Shown here: positions 34,760 through 43,073 of the stretch, one piece after another
Layout of the letters: each line of letters opens with the position of its first letter
Numbering within the stretch: the first letter of the stretch is position 1
Assembly (NCBI GenBank): GCA_039815365.1
Contig: JBCBZK010000004.1
Location: 1-64,000 of the forward strand
Direction of reading: 5' to 3'
From: CALBPI01 sp039815365
Lineage (GTDB): Bacteria > Pseudomonadota > Gammaproteobacteria > Steroidobacterales > Woeseiaceae
DNA length: 64,000 bases
Position numbers and translations under genes: made by a program
Notes under the pieces: model-generated
Seen by the model: only the letters and a program-made list of their open reading frames with translations
Databases searched by the model: none
What the model was told of the DNA's origin: nothing

Positions 34760-36352
34760 ATGACGACTGCAACACATAACGACGCGGCCCACGACGATCA
34801 TCATGATCACGGTCCAGAACTGACCGGCATCAAGCGTTGGTTGTTCACAACGAACCACAAAGACATTGGCACGATGTATCTGATCTTCAGCCTCGTGATG
34901 CTCTTTGTCGGCGGCGCGATGGCGCTAGTGATCCGCACTGAGCTCGGCCAGCCCGGCATGCAATTCGTGCAACCAGACTTCTACAACCAGATGGTCACGA
35001 TGCATGCGTTGATCATGATTTTCGGTGCTGTCATGCCGGCCTTTGTGGGTTTGGCTAACTGGATGATCCCGCTCATGGTCGGCGCGCCTGACATGGCGTT
35101 GCCACGCATGAACAACTGGTCGTTCTGGATTCTGCCCGCTGCATTCGGCATCTTGCTCTCGACACTGTTCGTACCGGGCGGCGCACCGGCCGGCGGTTGG
35201 ACGATGTACCCGCCGCTCGTACTGCAGACAGGCGATGCGTTCCCAATGCTTATTTTCGCCGTTCACCTGATGGGCATTTCATCGATCATGGGCGCGATCA
35301 ACATCATCGTCACGATCATGAACATGCGCGCACCTGGCATGACGCTGTTGAAAATGCCGCTGTTCGTCTGGACCTGGCTGATCACCGCTTACTTGCTGAT
35401 CGCTGTGATGCCTGTATTGGCTGGCGCGGTCACGATGCTACTCACTGACCAGTTCTTCGGCACAAGCTTCTTCCGTGCGGCAGGCGGCGGTGACCCTGTA
35501 ATGTTCCAGCATATTTTCTGGTTCTTCGGTCACCCGGAGGTCTACATCATGATCTTGCCGGCGTTCGGCATCGTCTCTGAGATTATTCCGACGTTTGCCC
35601 GCAAGCCGCTATTCGGCTATGACTCGATGGTGTATGCGACCGCCAGTATTGCGTTCCTGTCATTCATCGTTTGGGCGCACCACATGTTTACGGCGGGTAT
35701 GCCGCTCACCGGTCAGTTGTTCTTCATGTTCACGACTATGTTGATTGCGGTACCGACAGGCGTCAAAGTCTTCAACTGGTCAGCGACCATGTGGAAAGGC
35801 GCGATGACGTTCGAAACGCCGATGCTGTTCGCGATCGCCTTTTTGTTCCTGTTCACAATTGGTGGCTTCTCGGGTTTGATGCTCGCGATCGTACCGGCTG
35901 ACTTCCAGTATCACGATTCGTACTTTGTCGTTGCCCACTTCCACTACGTGTTAGTACCGGGCGCCATCTTTGCGATTATTGCGGGCGTGTACTACTGGCT
36001 GCCGAAATGGACCGGCCACATGTACAACGAAACGCTCGGCAAAACGCATTTCTGGTTGACGACCATTTTCGTCAACCTGACGTTCTTCCCGATGCACTTC
36101 CTCGGTCTGGCCGGAATGCCGCGACGGATTCCGGATTACTCCACACAGTTCGCTGACTTCAACATGGTCGCAACCGTAGGCGCGTTCGGATTCGGTTTGT
36201 CGCAGCTGCTGTTCGTGCTGATCATTGTGCAGTGCGCTCGCGGCGGCAAGAAAGCAACAGCCGAAGTCTGGGACAACCCAACAGGCTTGGAATGGACCGT
36301 CCCATCACCGGCGCCGCATCACACGTTTGATGAAGCACCGATCGTTAAGTAA
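34760..36352 (+). CDS. coxA: Cytochrome c oxidase subunit I
   Basis: The haem-copper catalytic subunit (530 residues, 12 membrane helices). Visible are the N-terminal TTNHKDIGTMYLIFSL, haem a ligand region TMHALIMIFGAVMPAF, and the CuB/Tyr motif WFFGHPEVYIMILPAFG. The WAHHMFTAGM pair and the haem ligands in VVAHFHYVLVPGA are also present. The K- and D-pathway layout fits A-type oxidases. A His-rich N-terminus (HNDAAHDDHHDHG) is notable. Sits 93 bp after coxB. Confidence 0.98.
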   Translation: MTTATHNDAAHDDHHDHGPELTGIKRWLFTTNHKDIGTMYLIFSLVMLFVGGAMALVIRTELGQPGMQFVQPDFYNQMVTMHALIMIFGAVMPAFVGLANWMIPLMVGAPDMALPRMNNWSFWILPAAFGILLSTLFVPGGAPAGGWTMYPPLVLQTGDAFPMLIFAVHLMGISSIMGAINIIVTIMNMRAPGMTLLKMPLFVWTWLITAYLLIAVMPVLAGAVTMLLTDQFFGTSFFRAAGGGDPVMFQHIFWFFGHPEVYIMILPAFGIVSEIIPTFARKPLFGYDSMVYATASIAFLSFIVWAHHMFTAGMPLTGQLFFMFTTMLIAVPTGVKVFNWSATMWKGAMTFETPMLFAIAFLFLFTIGGFSGLMLAIVPADFQYHDSYFVVAHFHYVLVPGAIFAIIAGVYYWLPKWTGHMYNETLGKTHFWLTTIFVNLTFFPMHFLGLAGMPRRIPDYSTQFADFNMVATVGAFGFGLSQLLFVLIIVQCARGGKKATAEVWDNPTGLEWTVPSPAPHHTFDEAPIVK

Positions 36353-36375
36353 GCAACACGCTCGACGATTTTGAT

Positions 36376-36504
36376 ATGAACGATAACGGCGTACCACAGC
36401 AACGCAAAGTGCGACGCAACACCATCATTCTGGTGTGCGTCGCCATTGCTGTGTACGCGGGTTTCATTCTGACCGGTGTACTACGCAGCGGAGCCGGTGC
36501 GTGA
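36376..36504 (+). CDS. Small cytochrome oxidase assembly protein (42 aa, single TM)
   Basis: A short gene encoding 42 residues: a basic N-terminal stretch (QQRKVRRNT) followed by one membrane helix (IILVCVAIAVYAGFILTGVL) and a short tail. Its TGA overlaps the ctaG GTG start, so translation is coupled. A small protein of this form commonly lies between coxA and ctaG in proteobacteria and is annotated as a cytochrome oxidase small assembly protein; its mechanism is not established. Confidence 0.8.
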   Translation: MNDNGVPQQRKVRRNTIILVCVAIAVYAGFILTGVLRSGAGA

Positions 36505-37022
36505 TTGATCGTTGGCTACCTGCTAAGTTGCTTGCGATGGCGTTTGTTGGTTTCGGCTTCGCCTATGCGCTCGTCCCGATGTACGACGCGTTTTGCGAAC
36601 TCACAGGTTTCGGCGGCCGCACGAATGAAACGCCAGTCGCTTTGATCGAATCCGTTGACGAAGAGCGCATGCTGACGATTCAGTTCACAACGACTGTGAA
36701 TGATTCGGCACCATATTCATTTGCACCGGTTGTGCGGACCATGGAAGTTCAGCCCGGCAAGGTCTACGACGCCAATTTCATTGCGCAGAACCTGACCAAT
36801 GATGCGCGCGTGGCGCAGGCAATCCCGAGCGTCTACCCAAATAAAGCCGCTACTTACTTGAAGAAAACCGAGTGCTTTTGCTTCAATAACCAGCCATTCG
36901 ACGGGCAAGAAACCAAAGAAATGCCCCTGCGCTTCATGATTGACCGTGATTTGCCGACATATATAGACACTATTACGCTTGCGTATACTTTTTTTAATAT
37001 CGACAGTGCCGCGGCCAACTAG
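36501..37022 (+). CDS. ctaG: Cytochrome c oxidase assembly protein CtaG/Cox11
   Basis: Cox11-type copper chaperone for the CuB site of subunit I. Start is the GTG at 36501, preceded by GGAG seven bases upstream and overlapping the previous stop. The 173-residue protein has one N-terminal membrane helix (KLLAMAFVGFGFAYALVPMY), then PMYDAFCELTGFGG and the copper-binding motif ECFCFNNQ, followed by EMPLRFMIDRDLP. The soluble domain faces the periplasm. Confidence 0.96.
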   Translation: MIDRWLPAKLLAMAFVGFGFAYALVPMYDAFCELTGFGGRTNETPVALIESVDEERMLTIQFTTTVNDSAPYSFAPVVRTMEVQPGKVYDANFIAQNLTNDARVAQAIPSVYPNKAATYLKKTECFCFNNQPFDGQETKEMPLRFMIDRDLPTYIDTITLAYTFFNIDSAAAN

Positions 37023-37075
37023 ACACCGCGGATAGAAGGCGCCGGACGACGCCTGAACAACAAGGGACAGCCAGC

Positions 37076-37942
37076 ATGGCAACTGCAAACGACAAATATT
37101 ACGTACCCCACGGCAGCCCGTGGCCGATTATCGGCTCGGTCGGTCTGCTTCTGACGATGGTCGGTGTTTCCGGCTGGCTGAACGGCGGCAACATTGCACC
37201 CTACATTTTTGCCCTGGGCTTGCTCACCGTCGTCGGCATGTTGTTCGGATGGTTCGGCACGGTCATCGACGAAAGCGAAGGCGGTGCTTATTCGGCGCAG
37301 GTCGACAAATCGTTCCGCATGGGGATGAGCTGGTTCATCTTCTCGGAAGTCATGTTTTTTGCTGCGTTCTTTGGTGCGCTATTCTATACGCGCAACATGG
37401 CATTGCCATGGCTTGAGGGTGGCAGCAACAATTTCTTCACCGGCTTGCTGCTATGGCCGGGGTTTGAAGCGATGTGGCCGACGAACGGTCCTTCCGGCGT
37501 TGGCGGCACGTTCGAAGCGATGGGCCCGCTGGGTCTGCCTGCCATCAACACCGCGATTCTGCTGACCAGTTCGATCACGATTACGGTCGCGCATCACGCA
37601 TTGCGCGACGATCATCGCGGTTTGGTGAAAATCTTTCTAGGACTCACGTTCCTGCTGGGTTTCTTCTTCGTCTACCTGCAAGCGGTCGAGTACATCCATG
37701 CCTACCATGAGCTGAACCTGACGATGGAGAGCGGTATCTACGGATCCACGTTCTTTATGCTCACAGGCTTCCACGGCATGCATGTCTCCATCGGCGCGCT
37801 GATGCTCTTTATTGTCTGGATTCGCATCATGCGTGGCCACTTCACGGCGAAACAGCACTTTGCCTTCGAAGCATCTGCCTGGTACTGGCACTTTGTCGAT
37901 GTCGTATGGCTTGGGCTCTACATCTTCGTTTACTGGATGTAG
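37076..37942 (+). CDS. coxC: Cytochrome c oxidase subunit III
   Basis: 288 residues, seven membrane helices. Family marks are YYVPHGSPWPIIGS at the N-terminus, FRMGMSWFIFSEVMFFAAFFGALFY (part), the ALNTAILLTSS-type helix (PAINTAILLTSSIT), TGFHGMHVSIGA and the C-terminal WYWHFVDVVWLGLYIFVYW. AAGGGA precedes the ATG. Its stop is followed 18 bp later by a strong terminator, ending the structural oxidase transcript. Confidence 0.97.
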   Translation: MATANDKYYVPHGSPWPIIGSVGLLLTMVGVSGWLNGGNIAPYIFALGLLTVVGMLFGWFGTVIDESEGGAYSAQVDKSFRMGMSWFIFSEVMFFAAFFGALFYTRNMALPWLEGGSNNFFTGLLLWPGFEAMWPTNGPSGVGGTFEAMGPLGLPAINTAILLTSSITITVAHHALRDDHRGLVKIFLGLTFLLGFFFVYLQAVEYIHAYHELNLTMESGIYGSTFFMLTGFHGMHVSIGALMLFIVWIRIMRGHFTAKQHFAFEASAWYWHFVDVVWLGLYIFVYWM

Positions 37943-37960
37943 CTCGCATCACACAAAACA

Positions 37961-38000
37961 AAAAGGGCCGGTAACAGTGTTGTTACCGGCCCTTTTTTTT
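37961..38000 (+). terminator. Rho-independent terminator after coxC
   Basis: A GC-rich stem (AAAAGGGCCGGTAACA pairing with TGTTACCGGCCCTTTT) around a very short loop is followed by a run of T. The matching A-run on the left side lets it work in both directions, so it may also end the DUF2909 gene transcribed toward it. Placed 18 bp past the coxC stop. Confidence 0.93.
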
Positions 38001-38015
38001 GTCAGCGTTGCCAGC

Positions 38016-38213
38016 TTAGACGCCGCCAGGCTTAATCCACCCCATTGCACCTGCGATAATCAAAACAGCAAACAGGAAAACAGACAATCCAATCCGCCAA
38101 GTCAATGCACGCACAAGACCCGTGCCATTGCTTTGATCACGCGTAAGATGATAAAGCCCCGAACCCAGAGACACGATAATGGCAAGCAACAGTAGAACGA
38201 CGATGATGCGCAT
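38016..38213 (-). CDS. Twin-transmembrane protein (DUF2909 family)
   Basis: Using the ATG at 38213 the product is 65 residues with two membrane helices (IIVVLLLLAIIVSLGSGLYHL and a second near FLFAVLIIAGAMGW) and a basic loop RALTWRIGLS. Size, helices and position between coxC and SURF1 match the DUF2909 family. It is transcribed opposite to its neighbours, as in several gammaproteobacterial cox loci. A longer start at 38261 would overlap the SURF1 gene. Function unknown, probably oxidase related. Confidence 0.82.
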   Translation of the reverse strand: MRIIVVLLLLAIIVSLGSGLYHLTRDQSNGTGLVRALTWRIGLSVFLFAVLIIAGAMGWIKPGGV

Positions 38214-38249
38214 GAGATATGACCCAATAAACCGAAGCGTCATTATATC

Positions 38250-38978
38250 GTGAATCGGCAATCAGTTCGGCGCCCTGCATGGCTGCCCTGGCTTATCTAC
38301 CTTTTGCTCATGCCACTCATGCTATGGCTGGGTAACTGGCAGCTCGACAAATGGCATTTCCAGAATGCAAAGCTGGCTGACTTCGACAATGCCCCGACAC
38401 TGCCCGCGAACGAATTGCCAGAAGGCCCGTCAACGCAGCTCAACAGATTCGAGCGTTACCGGTTGTCAGGTCACTATGTTCCAGGACGCACAATGCTTAT
38501 CGACAACATTGTGCGCAACGGTCGCAATGGCTTTTTTGTCATTACACCGTTCGTCACCAATGATGGTTCGTGGTCGCTGGTAAATCGCGGCTGGATTTTG
38601 CAGAACGCACGTCGCGAACCCCAAGCGCAGCTGACGATTGACGATAAACCCCGTATGCTCGTCGGGCGCGCGGGCGCACTCCCGGTCGGCGGGCTCAAGC
38701 TTGGCGAACAACCTGAACGCGTAGAATCGTGGCCTGCAATATTGCAATACCCAACGTCAGATGATGTCAGCCGATTGCTCAATCAAACGTTAGCGAGCCC
38801 TGTGTTGCTGTTAGACCCAGATCAACCGGACGGTTTTGAGCGACAATGGACCGCCGGCGGCTTGCCGCCCGAACGCCATCTTGGATACGCTGTGCAGTGG
38901 TTCGCGATGGCCGGCGCCCTGACGATCATCATGCTCGTCATGGTATTCAGACAGAGAAGAACAACTCATGGAACATGA
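38250..38978 (+). CDS. SURF1 family oxidase assembly protein
   Basis: 242 residues with a membrane helix at each end (WLIYLLLMPLMLWLGNWQL and FAMAGALTIIMLVMVF) bracketing a periplasmic domain containing FERYRLSGHYVPGRTMLIDN and NRGWI. This is the Surf1/Shy1 layout; in bacteria SURF1 binds haem a and helps insert it into subunit I. GTG start. Its last 11 bp overlap the next gene. Confidence 0.92.
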   Translation: MNRQSVRRPAWLPWLIYLLLMPLMLWLGNWQLDKWHFQNAKLADFDNAPTLPANELPEGPSTQLNRFERYRLSGHYVPGRTMLIDNIVRNGRNGFFVITPFVTNDGSWSLVNRGWILQNARREPQAQLTIDDKPRMLVGRAGALPVGGLKLGEQPERVESWPAILQYPTSDDVSRLLNQTLASPVLLLDPDQPDGFERQWTAGGLPPERHLGYAVQWFAMAGALTIIMLVMVFRQRRTTHGT

Positions 38979-39537
38979 ACACACGACCCGATCTGCAACG
39001 AAAGGACGCTGGCAACTGCTCGGGTTAGCGCTCGTATTCTTCGGTCCGTTGCTCGCCGCGTACTTTTTGTATTTTTCGGATTCGTTGGACAGAGACAGCG
39101 TAAATTATGGTGAGCTCCTGTCACCGCCTGTTTCACTCGATGCCAAACTGCATTTCGATACCGGGCTGCGCGGCCGTTGGACGCTGTGGGTCATGCCGGG
39201 TCAACGTTGCGACAAGGCCTGCACCGACGCTTTGGTGACGATTAGCCAGGTACGACTTGCGACGGGACGCGAAATCGACCGAATTGAACGAGCGTTGCTC
39301 GTGTCTGGCGATGACGCGCTCGTGGCGAATAGCGATGCGCACCCAGGGCTCCATGTGTTTGCGCGCAATGGGCACCTCGGCAACGCAGTGGCTACAGCGC
39401 TTGACCCACTAACGATGGGTCACATCTACATCATGGATCCGTTAGGCAACGTCATGATGCGCTACCCGTTTGCACCCGAACGCAAACCCATGTTGGGCGA
39501 TCTCAAGAAGTTGCTGAAGTTCTCGCGTATCGGCTAA
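38968..39537 (+). CDS. Membrane-anchored protein with CxxxC motif, cox-associated
   Basis: 189 residues with one N-terminal membrane helix (LLGLALVFFGPLLAAYFLYF) and a periplasmic domain resembling a thioredoxin fold. The motif GQRCDKACTDAL contains CxxxC in the same place as Sco1/SenC copper chaperones, and an HIYIMDPLGNVMMRYP strand follows, much like the Sco/Trx end. This conserved protein commonly follows SURF1 in cox clusters, where ctaA and ctaB come next. A copper- or thiol-related role is inference. Its stop forms TAATG with the kinase start. Confidence 0.75.
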   Translation: MEHEHTTRSATKGRWQLLGLALVFFGPLLAAYFLYFSDSLDRDSVNYGELLSPPVSLDAKLHFDTGLRGRWTLWVMPGQRCDKACTDALVTISQVRLATGREIDRIERALLVSGDDALVANSDAHPGLHVFARNGHLGNAVATALDPLTMGHIYIMDPLGNVMMRYPFAPERKPMLGDLKKLLKFSRIG

Positions 39538-41681
39538 TGCGTGCCAACCCCGACAACCCGAAGGTCGATCCACGCAAACCCTTCGGAACGACCCTGTTCG
39601 TTGTATGTGTCGGTTACATAGCGGCTCTGTGGGCTGAGTCTTTGCTGGTCCACGAGGCGAGCGGCATCAGCTACGCAATGTTATCGGCGGGCGTCATCAT
39701 TGGCAGCTTCACCCGTATCAGACCGGAACGGTGGCTTCTCGTCATCGGCGTACTCGCGGCAATCAAGTTGGCCTGGCTACTCGCTATTGAAGGCGTCTAT
39801 GGGGTGCACGGCATCCTGACGTTAGGTGCAGCCCAGTTAGCGGTCGCATTTTTTATCGCAACGGGGCCGTATTACTTGTTGCCGCGACGCAAGCTTGACT
39901 ATATGTCGCACGAGATCTTTACGGTCATTGTGCTCAACGCAATTATCGGTGCGTTTGCTTATGCCATGCTGTTGTACTACGACGGCTCCGTTGAAGGCGG
40001 ACTGCTGGTGGCCAGCGCAATCTGCAGCGTGTTCCTGGGCGGTGCGATTACCGGCGCCCCGATTACAATCTGGGGCATGGTCTACGGAAAGCCGGCAAAG
40101 TACTCGTGGAAACGCATCACCATTCTTTGCATGATACTGCCAAGTTTCGTCGTTTTTAGTTTTGCCGCATTAAACAACCAGCCTACGCTTATAGCGCAAT
40201 TCTTCGAGCCTTACGGATACTCCGTTATTTGGATTACGTTGTTCCTGGCAATGGCCGTTGCGAACCATTCCAGCACGCAAGGGTTGATTTTTGTTCTCGT
40301 TGTCGTGCTTTCCAGCTCGGCGGTCATGTTCCAACTGCAACCGAACGCGCAAGACATCAGTGCGCTAGTTTGGTGGCAATCGACTGCCGTCGTTGTCGAA
40401 GTCGTTGCGTTGGTTTGTGGCGTATTAGTCGCAGGCCAACGTCGCTTTTCGCAACTCGCTTATCAGAGATTGCGTATTGCGCGATCCATGGTTGCGGCGA
40501 GCGCTATCGCGGATAGTTCCGAGGCGCGCACCGCTCGAGTCGACTTGGTTGAGGCACTAGAAATAGCCGGTCGGCATTGCCGCGCCGATGAGTGCCGCCT
40601 GTATCGATTTGATGAAGAGTCCAAGCAAGCGATCTGTGTCAACGGATGGATAGATGACCCAGAGGTCATTGACATGAGCACGTTGGCCGAACCGGTGGAG
40701 ACCGTAAGGCTGCAGTCCATGATCACCCAGTTGGCCTCCGACAACGCTTTTTATTGGGAGTACGACGCGAAGGCTGCGCAAAACGCCGCCGAGCGCGATT
40801 TCGCAGAAGCATTGCAGCTTTTGCCTGGCAACGAAATTGCGTTCTACCCGATTTGTTTCGGCGACAGACTGATTGGCACGATCGGAATCGTTGGTTACTC
40901 GTTCGACCAGCTGAGAAAACGCAATGCGGCCATGCTCATCAGTGGCATCGGCTACTTCTATGTTGGCGTGCACACTCGCAGTCAGGCTGCTCGAAGCATC
41001 AAGAATTATGAGTTGCAGTTGAGCGAGCTCGCCGCACGGTTTTCGGAGGCGGAAGAACGCGTGCGGCGTGATACGTCGACCGAGATTCACGATGGCATCA
41101 TCCAACAATTGGCCGTCATGCGGATGAAACTGGGCGAACTCGGACAACGTCGAATTTCGGCTCCCGAGACGCTCTCGTCGATCACCGACATCGTTGACGA
41201 AGCGTTGCTGGAGTCACGTTCGATGTTGCAGCGCCTCAGCCCGTCGGTGCTTTATGAGCTTGGCCTGATGCCTGCCCTGCAAACGCTGTGCGACAAAATC
41301 GATGAAGCAGGCGAATTTGAAGTCGTCCTGCGCGAAACAGGCACTCGCATCAGTATTGAACAATCCGCGCGTATCGCCTTCTACCATGTCCTTAAAGAGC
41401 TGATCGATAACAGTCTGTTGCACTCCGGCGGCCGGCGCATTTGGATCGATATCAAATGGGGTGAGAACAGCATCGAACAGGCATCTGTCAGCGATGATGG
41501 CAATGCAGGCGTTTGGTGGCTGTCGCGACCTGGCCATGGCAACGCCGACAGACTAGGTCTGCTGGCTGCATCAGAGCGTTTGCAACGTTTCGATTACCTG
41601 CTGACCTTCTTGCCGCGTGATGGTGGTGGCACAAGCGCCGTCATCCGACAGGCAATGATTTTTTCGGTGCCCCGTATTTAG
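39537..41681 (+). CDS. Membrane sensor histidine kinase (NarL-type partner, HisKA_3)
   Basis: 714 residues. The first about 310 form eight or nine hydrophobic segments of an integral sensor (MASE-like), with no large periplasmic loop, so sensing is likely within the membrane. Residues about 330-480 resemble a GAF-type domain. A dimerisation/phosphoacceptor domain follows with STEIHDGIIQQLA (His518), then an HATPase with N-box KELIDNSLLHS and a G-box VSDDGNAGVW. It is coupled to the cox-associated gene by TAATG and lies 20 bp upstream of its likely response regulator. The signal is unknown. Confidence 0.88.
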   Translation: MRANPDNPKVDPRKPFGTTLFVVCVGYIAALWAESLLVHEASGISYAMLSAGVIIGSFTRIRPERWLLVIGVLAAIKLAWLLAIEGVYGVHGILTLGAAQLAVAFFIATGPYYLLPRRKLDYMSHEIFTVIVLNAIIGAFAYAMLLYYDGSVEGGLLVASAICSVFLGGAITGAPITIWGMVYGKPAKYSWKRITILCMILPSFVVFSFAALNNQPTLIAQFFEPYGYSVIWITLFLAMAVANHSSTQGLIFVLVVVLSSSAVMFQLQPNAQDISALVWWQSTAVVVEVVALVCGVLVAGQRRFSQLAYQRLRIARSMVAASAIADSSEARTARVDLVEALEIAGRHCRADECRLYRFDEESKQAICVNGWIDDPEVIDMSTLAEPVETVRLQSMITQLASDNAFYWEYDAKAAQNAAERDFAEALQLLPGNEIAFYPICFGDRLIGTIGIVGYSFDQLRKRNAAMLISGIGYFYVGVHTRSQAARSIKNYELQLSELAARFSEAEERVRRDTSTEIHDGIIQQLAVMRMKLGELGQRRISAPETLSSITDIVDEALLESRSMLQRLSPSVLYELGLMPALQTLCDKIDEAGEFEVVLRETGTRISIEQSARIAFYHVLKELIDNSLLHSGGRRIWIDIKWGENSIEQASVSDDGNAGVWWLSRPGHGNADRLGLLAASERLQRFDYLLTFLPRDGGGTSAVIRQAMIFSVPRI

Positions 41682-41701
41682 TTCGGTGGTAGTGTAAATA
41701 T

Positions 41702-42328
41702 ATGAGTGTATCTATCGTAATTGTAGATGATCACCAGATGGTGAGAGACGGTCTGACATCCTTGCTACAGAGCATGGACACCGATATTGAGGTTATCGGG
41801 CAGGGCGCCAACGGTCGTGAAGCGGTCGATTTGGTAAAGGAACTACATCCAGACGTGTTGCTGATAGATGTCGCAATGCCTGATATGAACGGAATTGATG
41901 CGACACTTGCGATCCAGGAAGCTGACCCGGACGTCAAAGTCATTGCAGTCTCGATGCACTCTGACCGTAACTACATCAACGGCATGCTCGATGCAGGTGC
42001 GTTAGCCTATATCCGCAAGGAGTCAGCGTTTGATGAGCTCTCACATGCACTGGGTCACGTGCTGGAAGGCAAGGTCTATTTGGGCGAAGGCATCGCCGAA
42101 ATCGTCATGGGCAAGAAAAAGAACAATGGTCTGACCGACCGAGAACTGGAGGTCCTCAAACGTATCGCCGAGGGCAAGAAGACGCGGGAAATTGCGGCCG
42201 AGCTGTTCCTGAGTGACAAGACCATAGAAACCCATCGCAGGCAGATCGGTCGTAAGCTGGATTTACACAGCGTTGCAGAACTCACAAAGTTCGCGATTCG
42301 GCACAACATTACGTCGCTAAACCAGTAA
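41702..42328 (+). CDS. LuxR/NarL-family response regulator
   Basis: 208 residues: a receiver domain with acidic pair Asp9-Asp10, phosphoacceptor Asp56 in LLIDVAMPDMNG and the Lys of YIRKES, then a LuxR-type HTH with LTDRELEVLKRIAEGKKTREI and KTIETHRRQI. All phosphorylation residues are intact. It sits 20 bp downstream of the membrane kinase and is its obvious partner. It may regulate the oxidase cluster upstream or the receiver-like gene downstream; this is inference from position. Confidence 0.92.
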   Translation: MSVSIVIVDDHQMVRDGLTSLLQSMDTDIEVIGQGANGREAVDLVKELHPDVLLIDVAMPDMNGIDATLAIQEADPDVKVIAVSMHSDRNYINGMLDAGALAYIRKESAFDELSHALGHVLEGKVYLGEGIAEIVMGKKKNNGLTDRELEVLKRIAEGKKTREIAAELFLSDKTIETHRRQIGRKLDLHSVAELTKFAIRHNITSLNQ

Positions 42329-42519
42329 AAATCGACGAAAACTGGCTATTCATTAAGGTTTTATTTCAATAAGACGCCTAATCACCTGTTTTTCTCAGGG
42401 TTTTCCCTTAGCCATTTTCAGGGATTCCACCCATATTAAGTCCCATCCCATAAGCGTAGTCTATAGATCTCGGGAAAAGCCTGTCCACGGATCGGACGCT
42501 AGACCAACAAGGGATGTAG

Positions 42520-42939
42520 ATGGCAACGAATGGGGCGATGTTTTTTGCGCCGAAAGGTGACAAAACCGGTCGGGAGGACGGACGGAAACACAGGTACGTG
42601 TTGATCTGTCACCCTAACCGGAAGATGTGTAAAACCATCGCCCAAGTCGTGAACACTCTCGGGGTCCAGGCGGTCGCGGCCACGGACGGCAGCGCCGCAA
42701 TTCGCCTGAGCCTGAGACGCACACCCGACCTAGTGCTGTTCGAGGAGAATATGCCTGGCATGCGAGCCATGGATTTCCTCGATGCGGGCCTGTCAGGACT
42801 GCTCAACAAACGCGCAATGATGATTCCTCATGCAACCGCCAATAGGCCCCGTTGGCTTCCCACGGTTGTCACACCGCTGGAAATAGGGCGTTTTCAACGG
42901 GATTTGAACTCATTACTGGAAACATCGAAATCTGGTTGA
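42520..42939 (+). CDS. Stand-alone degenerate receiver-domain protein (Asp replaced by Glu)
   Basis: 139 residues, a single receiver-like domain without output. The hydrophobic strand and turn PDLVLFEENMPGM align with the canonical phosphoacceptor loop, but the Asp is Glu75. The acidic pair after strand 1 is replaced by ICHPN, and the conserved Lys-Pro is TP (VVTPLEIG). Phosphorylation is therefore unlikely; Glu may mimic the phosphorylated state. AAGGGAT precedes the ATG. It is monocistronic: 191 bp of non-coding DNA upstream and a terminator 40 bp downstream. Confidence 0.75.
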   Translation: MATNGAMFFAPKGDKTGREDGRKHRYVLICHPNRKMCKTIAQVVNTLGVQAVAATDGSAAIRLSLRRTPDLVLFEENMPGMRAMDFLDAGLSGLLNKRAMMIPHATANRPRWLPTVVTPLEIGRFQRDLNSLLETSKSG

Positions 42940-42980
42940 TCGACCCTCTCCCTTTCAGATCAACTGGTTTATCGTTGCTG

Positions 42981-43005
42981 CCCCGCTTTGCGGGGCTTTT
43001 TTTTG
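42981..43005 (+). terminator. Rho-independent terminator after the degenerate receiver gene
   Basis: GCCCCGC and GCGGGGC pair perfectly around a TTT loop and are followed by eight T residues. It ends the transcript of the receiver-like gene 41 bp past its stop and separates it from uvrD. Confidence 0.93.
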
Positions 43006-43073
43006 TGCCCCACCGAGCGACGTCTGGCCAAAAAGCGACTCGACACGTAGCGCCAAGCACACAATAATACGCC

